This document shows positions 29,076 through 37,390 of a DNA stretch of 38,968 bases, piece after piece. The translations under genes were made by a program, and so were the position numbers. This DNA comes from Nitrospinota bacterium. GTDB lineage: Bacteria > 2-12-FULL-45-22 > JACOWJ01. Position 1 is the stretch's first letter. Each line of letters opens with the position of its first letter. Location of the stretch: positions 1 through 38,968 of the forward strand of contig JACOWJ010000036.1 of NCBI GenBank assembly GCA_016176845.1. Direction: 5' to 3'. The notes under the pieces were generated by a model. The model was not told the DNA's origin, ran no database searches, and worked only from the letters and a program-made list of their open reading frames with translations.

Positions 29076-30446
29076 CTATAAAATATACCGGCTCAGATCC
29101 TCGTCCTTCACCACATCTTCCAGCTTCTCGCGCACGTAACGGGCGTCGATGACGATCTGCAAATTGGTCCGATCCGGCGCGTCGAAGGAGATCTCATCCA
29201 GCAGCTTCTCCATGATGGTGTGAAGCCTGCGGGCGCCGATGTTCTCCATGCGCTGGTTCACCCTCTCGGCCATCTCGGCGATTTCCGCGATGGCATCGGA
29301 GGCGAATTCGACCGCTACCCCCTCGGTCCACAGCAGGGCCACGTACTGCTTGATCAGGGCGTTCTGCGGTTCGGTCAGGATCTGAATGAAGTCTTCCTTG
29401 CCCAGCGGCTCCAGTTCTACTCGGATGGGGAACCTCCCCTGCAGCTCGGGGATCAGGTCGGAGGGCTTGGCCTTGTGGAAGGCCCCGGCGGCGATGAAGA
29501 GGATGTGGTCGGTCCTCACCATCCCGTACCGGGTAGTGATCGTCGAGCCCTCGACGATCGGCAGCAGGTCCCGCTGCACCCCCTCCCGGGAGACGTCAGG
29601 TCCATGAAGGCTTTCCCGGCCGGCGATCTTGTCGATCTCGTCCAGAAAGATGATCCCCGACTCCTCGACCCGAGAGATCGCCTCCTGGACCACTTTGTCC
29701 ATGTCGACGAGCTTCTGGGACTCCTCCTCGGTCAAGATATGGAGGGCCTCTGGGACCCCCACCTTCCGTTTCTTCTTTTTCTGAGGGAAGAGGCTGCCTA
29801 GCATATCCTTGAAATTGATGTCCAACTCCTCCATCCCCTGGGGGGTGATCACCTCGATCATGGGAAAGCCCCGCTCGGGGAGCTCGAGCTCCACCATCCG
29901 CTCGTCCAGCCTTCCCTCCTTAAGGTACGCCCGGAACTTCTCGCGGGTCCGGCGATAATGTTGCTCGTTGAGCTCGTCGGAGGCCTCTTCGTCGTTCAGT
30001 TCTCTCTCCCTCTTCGAATGAGAACGGGAGGGTGGAGGGAGCAGCAAGTCCAGCAGTCTCTCTTCGGCCAGGGAGGCGGCCCTGGCCCTGACCTCCTTGA
30101 CCTTCTCATCGCGGATCATGTTCTTGGCCAGCTCCACCAGGTCTCGTACCATCGAGTCCACATCCCTTCCCACGTACCCCACCTCGGTAAACTTGGTCAC
30201 TTCGACCTTCAGAAAGGGAGAATTGGTCAGCCGGGCCAGGCGCCGCGCGATCTCAGTCTTCCCCACACCGGTGGGGCCGATCATAATGATGTTCTTCGGG
30301 GCAACCTCCTCCCGCAACTCGTCGGGCAACTGTTGCCGGCGCCAGCGGTTACGCAGGGCGATGGCGACCGATCGCTTCGCCTTTTTCTGCCCCACGATGT
30401 ATTTGTCCAACTCGGCAACGATCTGCTTGGGCGTTAACTGCTCCAT
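29076..30446 (-). CDS. hslU: HslUV protease ATPase subunit
   Basis: 456 residues, a typical length. Walker A is [16 protein letters not shown] (57-72) and Walker [11 protein letters not shown] near 265. The pore-loop region is GYVGRD near 94. The intermediate domain (about 110-240) contains a charged KKKKRK insertion. The sensor-2 region [13 protein letters not shown] is near 405 and the C-terminus is EDLSRYIL, the tail that inserts into HslV to activate it. It unfolds substrates with ATP and feeds them to HslV in the cytoplasm. It starts 55 nt after the hslV stop on the same strand. Confidence 0.96.
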   Translation of the reverse strand: MEQLTPKQIVAELDKYIVGQKKAKRSVAIALRNRWRRQQLPDELREEVAPKNIIMIGPTGVGKTEIARRLARLTNSPFLKVEVTKFTEVGYVGRDVDSMVRDLVELAKNMIRDEKVKEVRARAASLAEERLLDLLLPPPSRSHSKRERELNDEEASDELNEQHYRRTREKFRAYLKEGRLDERMVELELPERGFPMIEVITPQGMEELDINFKDMLGSLFPQKKKKRKVGVPEALHILTEEESQKLVDMDKVVQEAISRVEESGIIFLDEIDKIAGRESLHGPDVSREGVQRDLLPIVEGSTITTRYGMVRTDHILFIAAGAFHKAKPSDLIPELQGRFPIRVELEPLGKEDFIQILTEPQNALIKQYVALLWTEGVAVEFASDAIAEIAEMAERVNQRMENIGARRLHTIMEKLLDEISFDAPDRTNLQIVIDARYVREKLEDVVKDEDLSRYIL

Positions 30447-30501
30447 GGAATTTCCCCACCTTGGTTAGCACACTACCCAGCCTTTTGCCGGGACAATATG
30501 G

Positions 30502-31086
30502 TTAGAGCTCTTCCAAAGTAATGTAATCGTTGGTATAGACGCAAAGAGAGGCCGCGATCCGCATGCCCTCCCGGACGATCTCCCCGGCCTCCAGCGAAGA
30601 ATGCGCTACCAGGGATCGGGCCGCGGCCACGGCAAACCCCCCCCCCGAGCCAATGCCGATGATGCCGTCGTCCGGCTCGATGATATCCCCCGTGCCGGAG
30701 ATGATCAGGGAATGTTCCTTGTCCACGGCCGCCAGGAGGGCCTCCAGGCGGCGCAGGGATCGGTCCATCCGCCAGTCCTTGGCCAACTCCACGGCCGCCC
30801 GGGGCAGGTTCCCCCGGTACTCCTGGAGCTTCTCCTCGAACCGGGCGAATAGGGCGAAGGCATCCGCGGCGGCCCCGGCAAAACCTACGACCACCATCCC
30901 GTTATACAACTTTCGGATCTTCGAGGCATGGTGTTTCATGACGGTTTCGCCGAAGCTGACTTGTCCGTCTCCTGCGATGGCTACCTTCCCCCGGTGTCTC
31001 ACGGAGAGGATCGTCGTCCCTCGCCAACGGGGGGAAGGATCCCGAGGGCCCCGACCGGTCGCACCTGGGTCATTTCTCCTCATCAA
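30502..31086 (-). CDS. hslV: HslUV protease peptidase subunit with N-terminal extension
   Basis: 194 residues. The proteasome-beta-like core [19 protein letters not shown] starts at residue 24, and Thr24 corresponds to the catalytic Thr1 of HslV; later, [20 protein letters not shown] is diagnostic. In most bacteria only the initiator Met precedes this Thr. Here the frame begins 23 residues earlier ([20 protein letters not shown], then WRG), and no in-frame start codon lies between, so the chain must be trimmed to be active. Two adjacent ATGs (31086, 31083) are possible starts. It forms a dodecamer with HslU and degrades misfolded and regulatory proteins. Confidence 0.93.
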   Translation of the reverse strand: MMRRNDPGATGRGPRDPSPRWRGTTILSVRHRGKVAIAGDGQVSFGETVMKHHASKIRKLYNGMVVVGFAGAAADAFALFARFEEKLQEYRGNLPRAAVELAKDWRMDRSLRRLEALLAAVDKEHSLIISGTGDIIEPDDGIIGIGSGGGFAVAAARSLVAHSSLEAGEIVREGMRIAASLCVYTNDYITLEEL

Positions 31087-31116
31087 TTTGCCGGCCTTTC
31101 TTGTGGAATCGAGTTA

Positions 31117-31258
31117 GGGAACAGGTTACAGGGGACAGGGAACAGGGGATCGTCAATCCTTGCCTTTGTCCTTTGCCTTTTGTCTCACGTTCATCTTCTC
31201 ATCCTGTCCATCCGGTAAATACTGTCCATCCTGTCAAAAAAGGAAATGCCTATACAAT
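31117..31258 (+). repeat. GGGAACAGG and ATCCTGTCC word repeats ending in GGAAAT tail
   Basis: 31117-31145 repeats GGGAACAGG, TTACAGGGGACAGG and GAACAGGGG. Then CCTTTGTCCTTTGCCTTTTG, then CATCCTGTCCATCCGG...CTGTCCATCCTGTC (31199-31235), then AAAAAAGGAAATGCCTATAC and AAT (31236-31258). This is yet another word family joined to the same tail, located in the xerC-hslV gap. Confidence 0.55.
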
Positions 31259-31376
31259 CAAGCTAAGTTTTAAGTTTTAGGTGTTAGGTTTTAGGTTCCT
31301 TGCTTAACACTTAAAACCTAAAACTTAAAACTTTCCTGTAAATCCTGTCTAAAAAGGAAATTTCTATACGATCGAG
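31259..31376 (+). repeat. 118-bp dispersed repeat, copy B (TTTTAGG hairpin + GGAAAT tail)
   Basis: It starts CAAGCTAAGTTTTAAG, folds as a TTTTAGG/CCTAAAA hairpin, continues TGTAAATCCTGTCTAAAAAG and ends GGAAATTTCTATACGATCG. It is nearly identical to 9009-9127 in reverse. It overlaps the 3' end of xerC: the last codons (SIV) and the TAG stop are inside the repeat. A partial tail copy lies immediately before it (31236-31258), so the hairpin is bracketed by direct repeats of the tail. Confidence 0.8.
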
Positions 31377-32473
31377 TTACGATCGGGTGTTTCCTTGGGG
31401 CCATCGATGGCTGACTGCGAATGGCCACCCGCCTCTTCCAGGGCTTCGGGCAGCGAGGTTTCCCTCATTTCCTTATCCTTACCCGCCTGCCGGGCTCGGG
31501 GATGGGCCCGGTCATACACCTCCATCAGCCGATCGGTGGTCAAGTGGGTATACTTTTGCGTCGTGGAGAGGCTGGTATGGCCCAACAGCTCCTGGATGAA
31601 GCGCAAGTCAGCCCCGGCGTCCAAAAGGTGGGTGGCGAAGGTGTGGCGCAGGGTATGGGGGCTGACGTGGCGCCTCAGCGCGCTCTTCTGCAGATACTTG
31701 ACCACCAGCAAGTGGACCCCCCGTTCCGTCAACCTCCCCCCACGCCAGTTCAGGAAGGCTGCATTCGGGTTGGCTCCGGCCTTTCCCCGGGCCAGCAACT
31801 CTCCGCGCCGTTTCAGGTAATCTCGGAGAGCCGCCGCGGCCTTTTCGCCCAAGAAAGCCAACCGCTCCTTGCCTCCCTTGCCTCGGACCTTCATGTTTTT
31901 GTTGGCCAGGTCGATCTCCTCCACGTCCAGAGAGACCAACTCCCCCACGCGGATCCCCGCGGCATAAAGCACCTCCAGGATGGCCTTGTCCCTCAAGTCC
32001 TCCGGGGTCGCCGCCTCGGGGGTCTCCAGCAGATGAAAAACCTCATCGATCGAGAGAAAGCCAGGGAGGTGCTTCTCTTGGCGGGGGGTGATCACCAGGG
32101 CGGCCTGGTTGTCATGGAGGTACCCCTCCCGCTGTAAAAACTTGAGGAACGAGCGGAGGGCCGCCAGCTTCCGTCCGATGGAGCTGTTCCGGTTTCCCCG
32201 TTGGTTTAAGGACCCCAAGAAGGCCCGGATAGCCAGCCGATTGACCCGCCGGATGTCCGCCGCCTCCCCATCCTCTTGCAGGCAGAGCTCCTTTTCGATC
32301 AGAAAAGAGCGGAATTGCTCCAGGTCGCTCAGGTAATTCCGGATCGTATGGGGCGAGCAACCCTTCTCGACCTCCAGGTGTCTCCGGAACTCCTCCAGGT
32401 AAGCGGCCCATCCCTCCGCCCGGCTGCTCCGACCCGTCGCGCTCGGGGATCCTCCTTCGTCTCTGTCCTTCAT
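31364..32473 (-). CDS. xerC: Tyrosine recombinase XerC/XerD
   Basis: 369 residues from ATG at 32473, which lies 10 nt after the topA stop. The frame is open much further upstream, but that part overlaps the topA zinc-ribbon repeats out of frame and is not coding. The N-terminal SAM-like DNA-binding domain is at about 22-125 (EFRRHLEVEKGCSPHTIRNY). The catalytic domain has Arg in AAGIRVGELVSLD, HTLRHTFATHLLDAG (HxxR), LGHTSLSTTQKYTH (His and nucleophile Tyr). It resolves chromosome dimers at dif with a partner. Both ends are longer than in E. coli XerC (about 298 residues), and the C-terminal tail ends inside a dispersed repeat. Confidence 0.9.
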   Translation of the reverse strand: MKDRDEGGSPSATGRSSRAEGWAAYLEEFRRHLEVEKGCSPHTIRNYLSDLEQFRSFLIEKELCLQEDGEAADIRRVNRLAIRAFLGSLNQRGNRNSSIGRKLAALRSFLKFLQREGYLHDNQAALVITPRQEKHLPGFLSIDEVFHLLETPEAATPEDLRDKAILEVLYAAGIRVGELVSLDVEEIDLANKNMKVRGKGGKERLAFLGEKAAAALRDYLKRRGELLARGKAGANPNAAFLNWRGGRLTERGVHLLVVKYLQKSALRRHVSPHTLRHTFATHLLDAGADLRFIQELLGHTSLSTTQKYTHLTTDRLMEVYDRAHPRARQAGKDKEMRETSLPEALEEAGGHSQSAIDGPKETPDRNSIV

Positions 32474-32483
32474 CAAACCCTGC

Positions 32484-34862
32484 CTACTTCTTGTAGATCT
32501 CCTCAGCAGCCTCCTCCTTCGCCTGGCCGTTCCCGGTGGCCGCGAGCTTGCGGGTGCTCTTGCAGCGGGGGTAGCCCGAGCAGGCCAGGAACTTTCCGTA
32601 ACGTCCCGGCTTGATGAGCATGGGGGAGCCGCACTTCTCGCAGACCTCCTCGGTGGCCTCCTCCTGCCCCTGGCTATTCCCTGCGGGAGCGAGCTTGCGG
32701 GTGCTCTTGCAGCGGGGGTAGCCCGAGCAGGCCAGGAACTTGCCATAGCGTCCCGGCTTGATGAGCATGGGGGAGCCGCAATTCTCGCAGACCTCCTCGG
32801 TGGCCTCTTCCTGGCCCTGGCTGTTTCCCGCGGGAGCGAGCTTGCGGGTGCTCTTGCAGCGGGGGTAGCCCGAGCAGGCCAGGAACTTGCCGTAACGCCC
32901 CTGCTTGATGAGCATGGGGGAGCCGCATTTCTCGCAGACCTCGTCGGTGGTCTCCTCGTTCTTGATGGCCCGAATGGTCCCCTCCTCATCCCGGGTGAAC
33001 TCGGCCGTGTTCTTGCACTCGGGATAGCCGGGACATCCCAGGAAATAGCCCTTGCGGCCCCACTTGATGACCATCTGGCGGCCGCACTTCTCGCAAGGGA
33101 TGTCGGTGGGGACCTCTTTTCCCTTCACCCGGGTCATCTCCTTTTGGGCCCGCTCGAGGGTCTGGACGAAGGAGCCGTAAAACTGCGCCAGCGTCTCTGC
33201 CCAGCGGGCCTTGCCCTCCTCGATCTCGTCCAGCTGGTTCTCCATGTTGGCGGTGAACTCCACGTTCAAGATCTCGGGGAAATGGCCGGTCAGCAGGTCG
33301 TTCACCAACAGGCCCAGCTCCGTGGGGGAGAGCTTGCGCTTCTCCTCTCGCACGTAGTCCCGCTCCTTGATGGTGCTGACGATGGAAGCGTAAGTGCTGG
33401 GCCGCCCGATCCCCTTCTCCTCCAGCTCCTTGACCAGCGTGGCCTCCGAATAGCGAGGAGGGGGCTGCGTGAAGTGCTGCCGCGGGACGATCTCCCGAAC
33501 CTTCAGGGCCTCCCCGACCTGTAAGGGCGGCAGGGGCTCCACCTTCTCCCGGTCCAGGAGGTTCTCCTCAGCAACCTCGTCGGCCGGCTCGTCCCGGGCC
33601 TCGACGTAAACCTGCATAAAACCCGAGAATTTGATGACCGCCCCGGTGGCCCGGAAGGTATAACGGCCCGCCGCGATATCGACGGTGGTCATGTCGTAGA
33701 CGGCTGGGGTCATCTGGCTGGCCAAAAACCTTTGCCAGATCAGCTGGTAGAGGGCGAGCTCCTCCTTGCCCAGATAGGGCCGGAGCCGTTCCGGTTCCCA
33801 ACGAACCGAGGTGGGGCGGATCGCCTCGTGGGCCTCCTGGGCCGCAGCTCGTCCTTTGTAGATCGGGGGTTTGGCCGGCAGGTAGTCGGGGCCAAACTTC
33901 TCCCGGATGTACTCCCGGGCCTGCTCCTGGGCCTGGGGAGCGATCCGTGGGGAGTCGGTCCGCATATAGGTAATGAGGCCGACCGGCCCCTCCTGCCCGA
34001 TATCGATCCCCTCGTAGAGCCGCTGGGCGATGAGCATGGTCCGCTTCGGGGAGAATTGGAAGCGGCGGGCGGCCTCCTGCTGGAGTTGGCTGGTGATGAA
34101 GGGGGCGGCGGTAGAACGTTTCCGCTCCTTCTTTTCCACCTTGGCCACCACAAAGGGCGCCCCTTTGGCCTCCTCGACGATCGAGAGGGCCGTCTGCTCG
34201 TCCTTCACCTCCTCCTTCTTCCCATTGATTTTGGCCAGCCGGGCACTGAAAAGCGGAGGGAGGCGCCCTTCCAGGCCCGCCGTGATCGACCAGTACTCCC
34301 GGGGGACGAAGGCCTGGACCTCCCGCTCCCGCTCGCAGATCAGCCGCAGGGCTACCGACTGCACCCGGCCGGCGCTCAGGCCGTAGTTGACCTTCTCCCA
34401 GAGGAGGGGGCTGATCTGGTAACCCACCAGCCGGTCCAGGATCCTGCGGGCCTGTTGAGCATCGACCTTGTTCCGGTCGATCTTGCCCGGGTGCTGCATC
34501 GCCTCTCGGATCCCCGGCTCGGTGATCTCGTTGAAGAGGACACGATAGATGTCCCTTTCCTGAACCCCTTTGAGCTCCTGCGAGATGTGCCAGGCGATCG
34601 CCTCCCCCTCCCGGTCCGGATCGGGGGCCAGGTAGATCCGGTCGGCCTTGCTGGCCGCTTCCCTGAGCTCTTGCAAGATCTTCCCCTTGCCGCGGATGGT
34701 GATATATTCGGGCTCGAAGCCATTCTCGATCTTGACTCCCAGTTTCTTTTTGGGGAGGTCCTTGACGTGCCCCACTGAAGCCTTGACCTCGTAATCCTTG
34801 CCGAGGTACTTCTTGATGGTCCTCGCCTTGGTTGGCGATTCGACGATTACCAGAGATTTCAC
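32484..34862 (-). CDS. topA: DNA topoisomerase I with four zinc ribbons
   Basis: 792 residues. The Toprim domain is at 1-115 (KSLVIVESPTKARTIKKYLG; DPDREGEAIAWHI). The type IA core carries the nucleophile Tyr in GLITYMRTDSPRI near 300. Four C4 zinc ribbons are at the C-terminus: CEKCGRQMVIKWGRKGYFLG first, then three almost identical CExCGSPMLIKxGRYGKFLA units. It relaxes negative supercoils. The start is taken as GTG at 34862, preceded by GAGAAGG at 8 nt; the TTG at 34880 is part of the ribosome-binding region. It follows dprA and precedes xerC by 10 nt, so it is probably co-transcribed with both. Confidence 0.95.
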   Translation of the reverse strand: MKSLVIVESPTKARTIKKYLGKDYEVKASVGHVKDLPKKKLGVKIENGFEPEYITIRGKGKILQELREAASKADRIYLAPDPDREGEAIAWHISQELKGVQERDIYRVLFNEITEPGIREAMQHPGKIDRNKVDAQQARRILDRLVGYQISPLLWEKVNYGLSAGRVQSVALRLICEREREVQAFVPREYWSITAGLEGRLPPLFSARLAKINGKKEEVKDEQTALSIVEEAKGAPFVVAKVEKKERKRSTAAPFITSQLQQEAARRFQFSPKRTMLIAQRLYEGIDIGQEGPVGLITYMRTDSPRIAPQAQEQAREYIREKFGPDYLPAKPPIYKGRAAAQEAHEAIRPTSVRWEPERLRPYLGKEELALYQLIWQRFLASQMTPAVYDMTTVDIAAGRYTFRATGAVIKFSGFMQVYVEARDEPADEVAEENLLDREKVEPLPPLQVGEALKVREIVPRQHFTQPPPRYSEATLVKELEEKGIGRPSTYASIVSTIKERDYVREEKRKLSPTELGLLVNDLLTGHFPEILNVEFTANMENQLDEIEEGKARWAETLAQFYGSFVQTLERAQKEMTRVKGKEVPTDIPCEKCGRQMVIKWGRKGYFLGCPGYPECKNTAEFTRDEEGTIRAIKNEETTDEVCEKCGSPMLIKQGRYGKFLACSGYPRCKSTRKLAPAGNSQGQEEATEEVCENCGSPMLIKPGRYGKFLACSGYPRCKSTRKLAPAGNSQGQEEATEEVCEKCGSPMLIKPGRYGKFLACSGYPRCKSTRKLAATGNGQAKEEAAEEIYKK
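32637..32930 (-). repeat. 147-bp tandem repeats encoding topA zinc ribbons 2-4
   Basis: CTCGCAGACCTC on the plus strand recurs at 32637, 32784 and 32931, exactly 147 bp apart. Each unit encodes a 49-residue zinc ribbon plus a GQEEATEEV-type linker (APAGNSQGQ). The high DNA identity, including third positions, indicates recent duplication or gene conversion. Confidence 0.8.
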
Positions 34863-34875
34863 CGTTGGATACCTT

Positions 34876-34948
34876 CTCAAGTTAGGGATTAGGGGTTAGG
34901 GACTAGCGAAGAAGAACTTTTGCTAGCCCCTAGCCCCTAGTCCCTCAA
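34876..34948 (+). repeat. TTAGGGATTAGGGG hairpin with conserved loop (copy 4)
   Basis: CTCAAGTTAGGGATTAGGGG and TTAGGGACTAG form the left arm. GAAGAAGAACTTTTGCTA is the loop, and CCCCTAGCCCCTAGTCCCT the right arm. It fills the dprA-topA gap, and its CTCAA end overlaps the topA ribosome-binding region. No GGAAAT tail follows. Confidence 0.65.
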
Positions 34949-34951
34949 AAA

Positions 34952-36088
34952 CTAAATATTCCGAACGAAGACTTTGCCCGTCAGCTGCCGAACCAGTCCC
35001 TTGAGCTCCAACATCACCAGGATCCCGGAGACCTGACTGGGCAGGAGCTGGCTATTCCGAATAATGATGTCAATATGGCCCCCCTCCTCGGGAATGGCCC
35101 TCCAAATGGACTCCTCTTCTGCCGATAGGTTCTGGAGTTGGCCCCCTTCTTCTCGCGTGACCGGCCGGCTCTTCAAGCCTCTCAAAACTTCCGGAGGCAG
35201 TTCCTCCAGGATGTCTTCCACCCCTTCCACCAGCTTGCCCCCCATCTTGATCAGCCGGTGGGCCCCTTTGCTCTTGGGGGAGTATGCGGGTCCGGGGACC
35301 GCAAAGACCTCTCGACCCTGCTCCAGGGCGAAATTTGCGGTGATCAGGGCGCCGCTCTGGGCGGCAGCTTCCACCACCAGAGTTCCCAAGGAGAGGCCAC
35401 TGATCAGACGATTGCGGACAGGAAAGTTCAGCCTCTCGGGCTTGGCGAACAGGGGAAATTCCGAGAGAACGGCCCCCGCCCGGGCAATCTCTTCCCTCAG
35501 AGGCCCGCTTTCCGGGGGATAGATGACCGCCAACCCGCAGCCCAGCACTGCGATCGTCCGTCCGCCCGCCGCCATGGCCCCTCGATGGGCACAGCTATCG
35601 ATCCCCCGGGCCAGGCCGCTGACCACGGTGAAACCCAGCTCCGCCAACTCCCGGCTTAGCCTCTCCGTCATCAGTCTTCCATAAGAGGTGGGGCTCCGAC
35701 TGCCCACCAGGGCGATCGAGCAGGCATCGCCCTCCTTCCATTCCCCCTGGGCATAGAGGAGGGGAGGAGGGTCCGGGATCGTCCGGAGGGGAGAAGGGTA
35801 AGTGGCGTCTGTCAAGGTGATCACGGAAAGACCCCGCTTCTCGATCTGCTCCAGTTCCCGCTTCAGGCCCTTTTCCCAATCGAAGGAAGCCATCTCACGG
35901 GCGGTCTTCTCCCCAATGCCTTCGACCTTACAGAGCTGACCCTGCGTGGCAGAGAGGGCTGCCTTGGGGCTGCCGAAATGGTCCACCAACCGCTTGAACA
36001 GGACCCTCCCCACCCCCGGGATCAAGCTTAAGGCTATCCAGTACGCCGGTTCATCCCCACACCGGTGGGGAACATGCTTCTCGATCAC
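34952..36088 (-). CDS. dprA: DNA-processing protein DprA
   Basis: 378 residues. An N-terminal helix-hairpin-helix-like domain (15-75; SLIPGVGRVLFKRLV, KVEGIGEKTAREM) precedes the Rossmann-like core with ALVGSRSPTSYGRLMTERLS near 128. SGLARGIDSCAHRGAMAAGG is near 158, then VLGCGLAVIYPPES and SEFPLFAKPERLNFPVRNRLI. A C-terminal winged-helix domain spans about 310-378. DprA loads RecA onto incoming single-stranded DNA during transformation. The start is GTG at 36088; no ATG lies in frame nearby. It is the first gene of the long minus-strand block and is divergent from the polyprenyl synthase gene. Confidence 0.93.
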   Translation of the reverse strand: MIEKHVPHRCGDEPAYWIALSLIPGVGRVLFKRLVDHFGSPKAALSATQGQLCKVEGIGEKTAREMASFDWEKGLKRELEQIEKRGLSVITLTDATYPSPLRTIPDPPPLLYAQGEWKEGDACSIALVGSRSPTSYGRLMTERLSRELAELGFTVVSGLARGIDSCAHRGAMAAGGRTIAVLGCGLAVIYPPESGPLREEIARAGAVLSEFPLFAKPERLNFPVRNRLISGLSLGTLVVEAAAQSGALITANFALEQGREVFAVPGPAYSPKSKGAHRLIKMGGKLVEGVEDILEELPPEVLRGLKSRPVTREEGGQLQNLSAEEESIWRAIPEEGGHIDIIIRNSQLLPSQVSGILVMLELKGLVRQLTGKVFVRNI

Positions 36089-36263
36089 CCTGGGTACTCC
36101 CGCTCACCGCTCATCACCACTCATCAATGAGCCCACCCCTTTCCTGCCCAGGATTCTTGAGACCTCCCGAGCTCCTTTAGAAATTATAGTTTTTCCCAGA
36201 GGGGAGTCAAGGTCTTTTTCCCTGCGGAAAGACCCTTTACAACCCCAAACCCCTTAAAAATGC

Positions 36264-36292
36264 TTGACAAAACGGTTCTCTTCCGTTATTAT
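36264..36292 (+). promoter_or_regulatory. Strong sigma-70 type promoter of the polyprenyl synthase gene
   Basis: TTGACA (36264-36269), 17-nt spacer, TATTAT (36287-36292): 6/6 and 5/6 consensus matches at ideal spacing, 64 nt before the ATG. Just upstream GGTCTTT/AAAGACC (36211-36234) can form a hairpin of unknown role. Confidence 0.75.
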
Positions 36293-36355
36293 CTAGCCCA
36301 TTTTTGAGATGAGCCTGCAGGGTTGGCCGATCAATCCCCTTCTTCAGGAGCTTTC

Positions 36356-37330
36356 ATGCAATTTCAAAAGGTCTTAGAGATCATCAGCGAGGATTTGCAA
36401 GACGTAGAGGCCGCCCTCAAAGACAATACCTGCTCTGATGTTGCCCTGATTCCTTTGATCAGCAACTATTTATCCGGTACGGGTGGAAAAAGGATCAGGC
36501 CGATCCTGGTACTGATCAGCTCAAAGCTCTGTAATTATCATGGAGAAAAAGGCATCGTCCATTCTTGCATTGTCGAATTTATTCATACCGCCACGCTGCT
36601 TCATGATGATGTCGTAGATGGATCGGATCTGCGTCGTGGACATCCTTCCGCCAACGCCAAATGGGGCAATGAAGCCAGCATCCTCGTTGGGGATTTCCTC
36701 TTCTCCAAGTCGTTCACTTTGATGGCCAACCACAGCGACATTAGGATCATGCGCTCCCTGTCCAGGGCCTGCCTCCGGATGGCTGAGGGAGAGGTGATGC
36801 AGTTGGCAAGCCATTGTAACCTCGCCTCTTCGGAGAGCCACTATCTGGAGGTGATCAAGCGGAAGACGGCCGCCCTTATCTCCTCTTGCTGTCAGATCGG
36901 CGCCATCTTGGGAGGAGCACCCCCCGAGCAGGAGGAAGCGCTGGCTGATTTTGGCCTGAGGCTGGGCGTGGCTTTTCAGTTGGTGGACGATGTCCTGGAT
37001 TACTCGGCCAAGGAAGTGAGGTTGGGCAAGCCGATCGGCAAAGATTTCAACGAAGGCAAGGTCACCCTCCCCCTGATTTACCTCTATAACCGGTGCCGGG
37101 AGGAGGAACGGGCCTGGATCGGTCAACACCTGGGGGCTGGGGACCTCGGCCTCAAGGAGCTGGACCAGCTCCTTGGCTGGATGAAGAGCTATTGTGCCCT
37201 GGAGAGGGCTATGGAGTTGGCCAGGGCCCAGATCGCCCAGGCCAAGGAGCGGCTGTCGATCTTCGAAGATTCCCTCTATTTGGAGGCGCTGCGATCGGTG
37301 GCCGACTACATCGGGGATAGAGACTACTAA
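36356..37330 (+). CDS. ispB: Trans-polyprenyl diphosphate synthase (octaprenyl-type)
   Basis: 324 residues from ATG at 36356, chosen because AGGAG (36346-36350) lies 5 nt upstream; the frame could extend to TTG at 36323. The two aspartate-rich motifs are intact: LLHDDVVDGSDLRRG (DDVVD at 84-88) and LVDDVLDY (DDVLD at 211-215), with GGKRIRP near 44 and KxTAALI near 170. It condenses isopentenyl units onto farnesyl diphosphate to make the side chain of quinones. Chain length is not readable from sequence, so the ispB symbol follows the closest general type. It is driven by the strong promoter at 36264-36292. Confidence 0.88.
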   Translation: MQFQKVLEIISEDLQDVEAALKDNTCSDVALIPLISNYLSGTGGKRIRPILVLISSKLCNYHGEKGIVHSCIVEFIHTATLLHDDVVDGSDLRRGHPSANAKWGNEASILVGDFLFSKSFTLMANHSDIRIMRSLSRACLRMAEGEVMQLASHCNLASSESHYLEVIKRKTAALISSCCQIGAILGGAPPEQEEALADFGLRLGVAFQLVDDVLDYSAKEVRLGKPIGKDFNEGKVTLPLIYLYNRCREEERAWIGQHLGAGDLGLKELDQLLGWMKSYCALERAMELARAQIAQAKERLSIFEDSLYLEALRSVADYIGDRDY

Positions 37331-37331
37331 G

Positions 37332-37356
37332 AAATGAAAAATGAAAAATGAAAAAT
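37332..37356 (+). repeat. ATGAAAA word repeat
   Basis: AAATGAAAAATGAAAAATGA followed by AAAAT: three ATGAAAA units directly after the polyprenyl synthase stop. It is another short-word repeat in a spacer, without coding potential. Confidence 0.4.
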
Positions 37357-37390
37357 TAGATTTGAGCGAACTTAAAAAAGGAGCGATCGA

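Noticed and set aside
32474-32989. 172-codon upstream extension of the xerC frame over the topA zinc-ribbon region
   Set aside because: It is Arg/Pro/Ser-rich, repeats with the 147-bp topA units and lacks any domain. It stays open because of the GC-rich repeat; xerC has a good ATG just after the topA stop.
33732-34778. 348-codon plus-strand frame antisense to topA
   Set aside because: A shadow of topA with low-complexity translation (LLLLHL, GLLLEL) and no start context.
34881-34912. TTAGGG runs resembling telomere repeats
   Set aside because: They are short, mixed with ACTAGGGG words and followed by a complementary arm, so they form a bacterial intergenic hairpin, not a telomere.
36211-36234. 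GGTCTTT/AAAGACC hairpin considered as a terminator
   Set aside because: No T-run follows on either strand and no gene ends nearby; it lies between two divergent genes.
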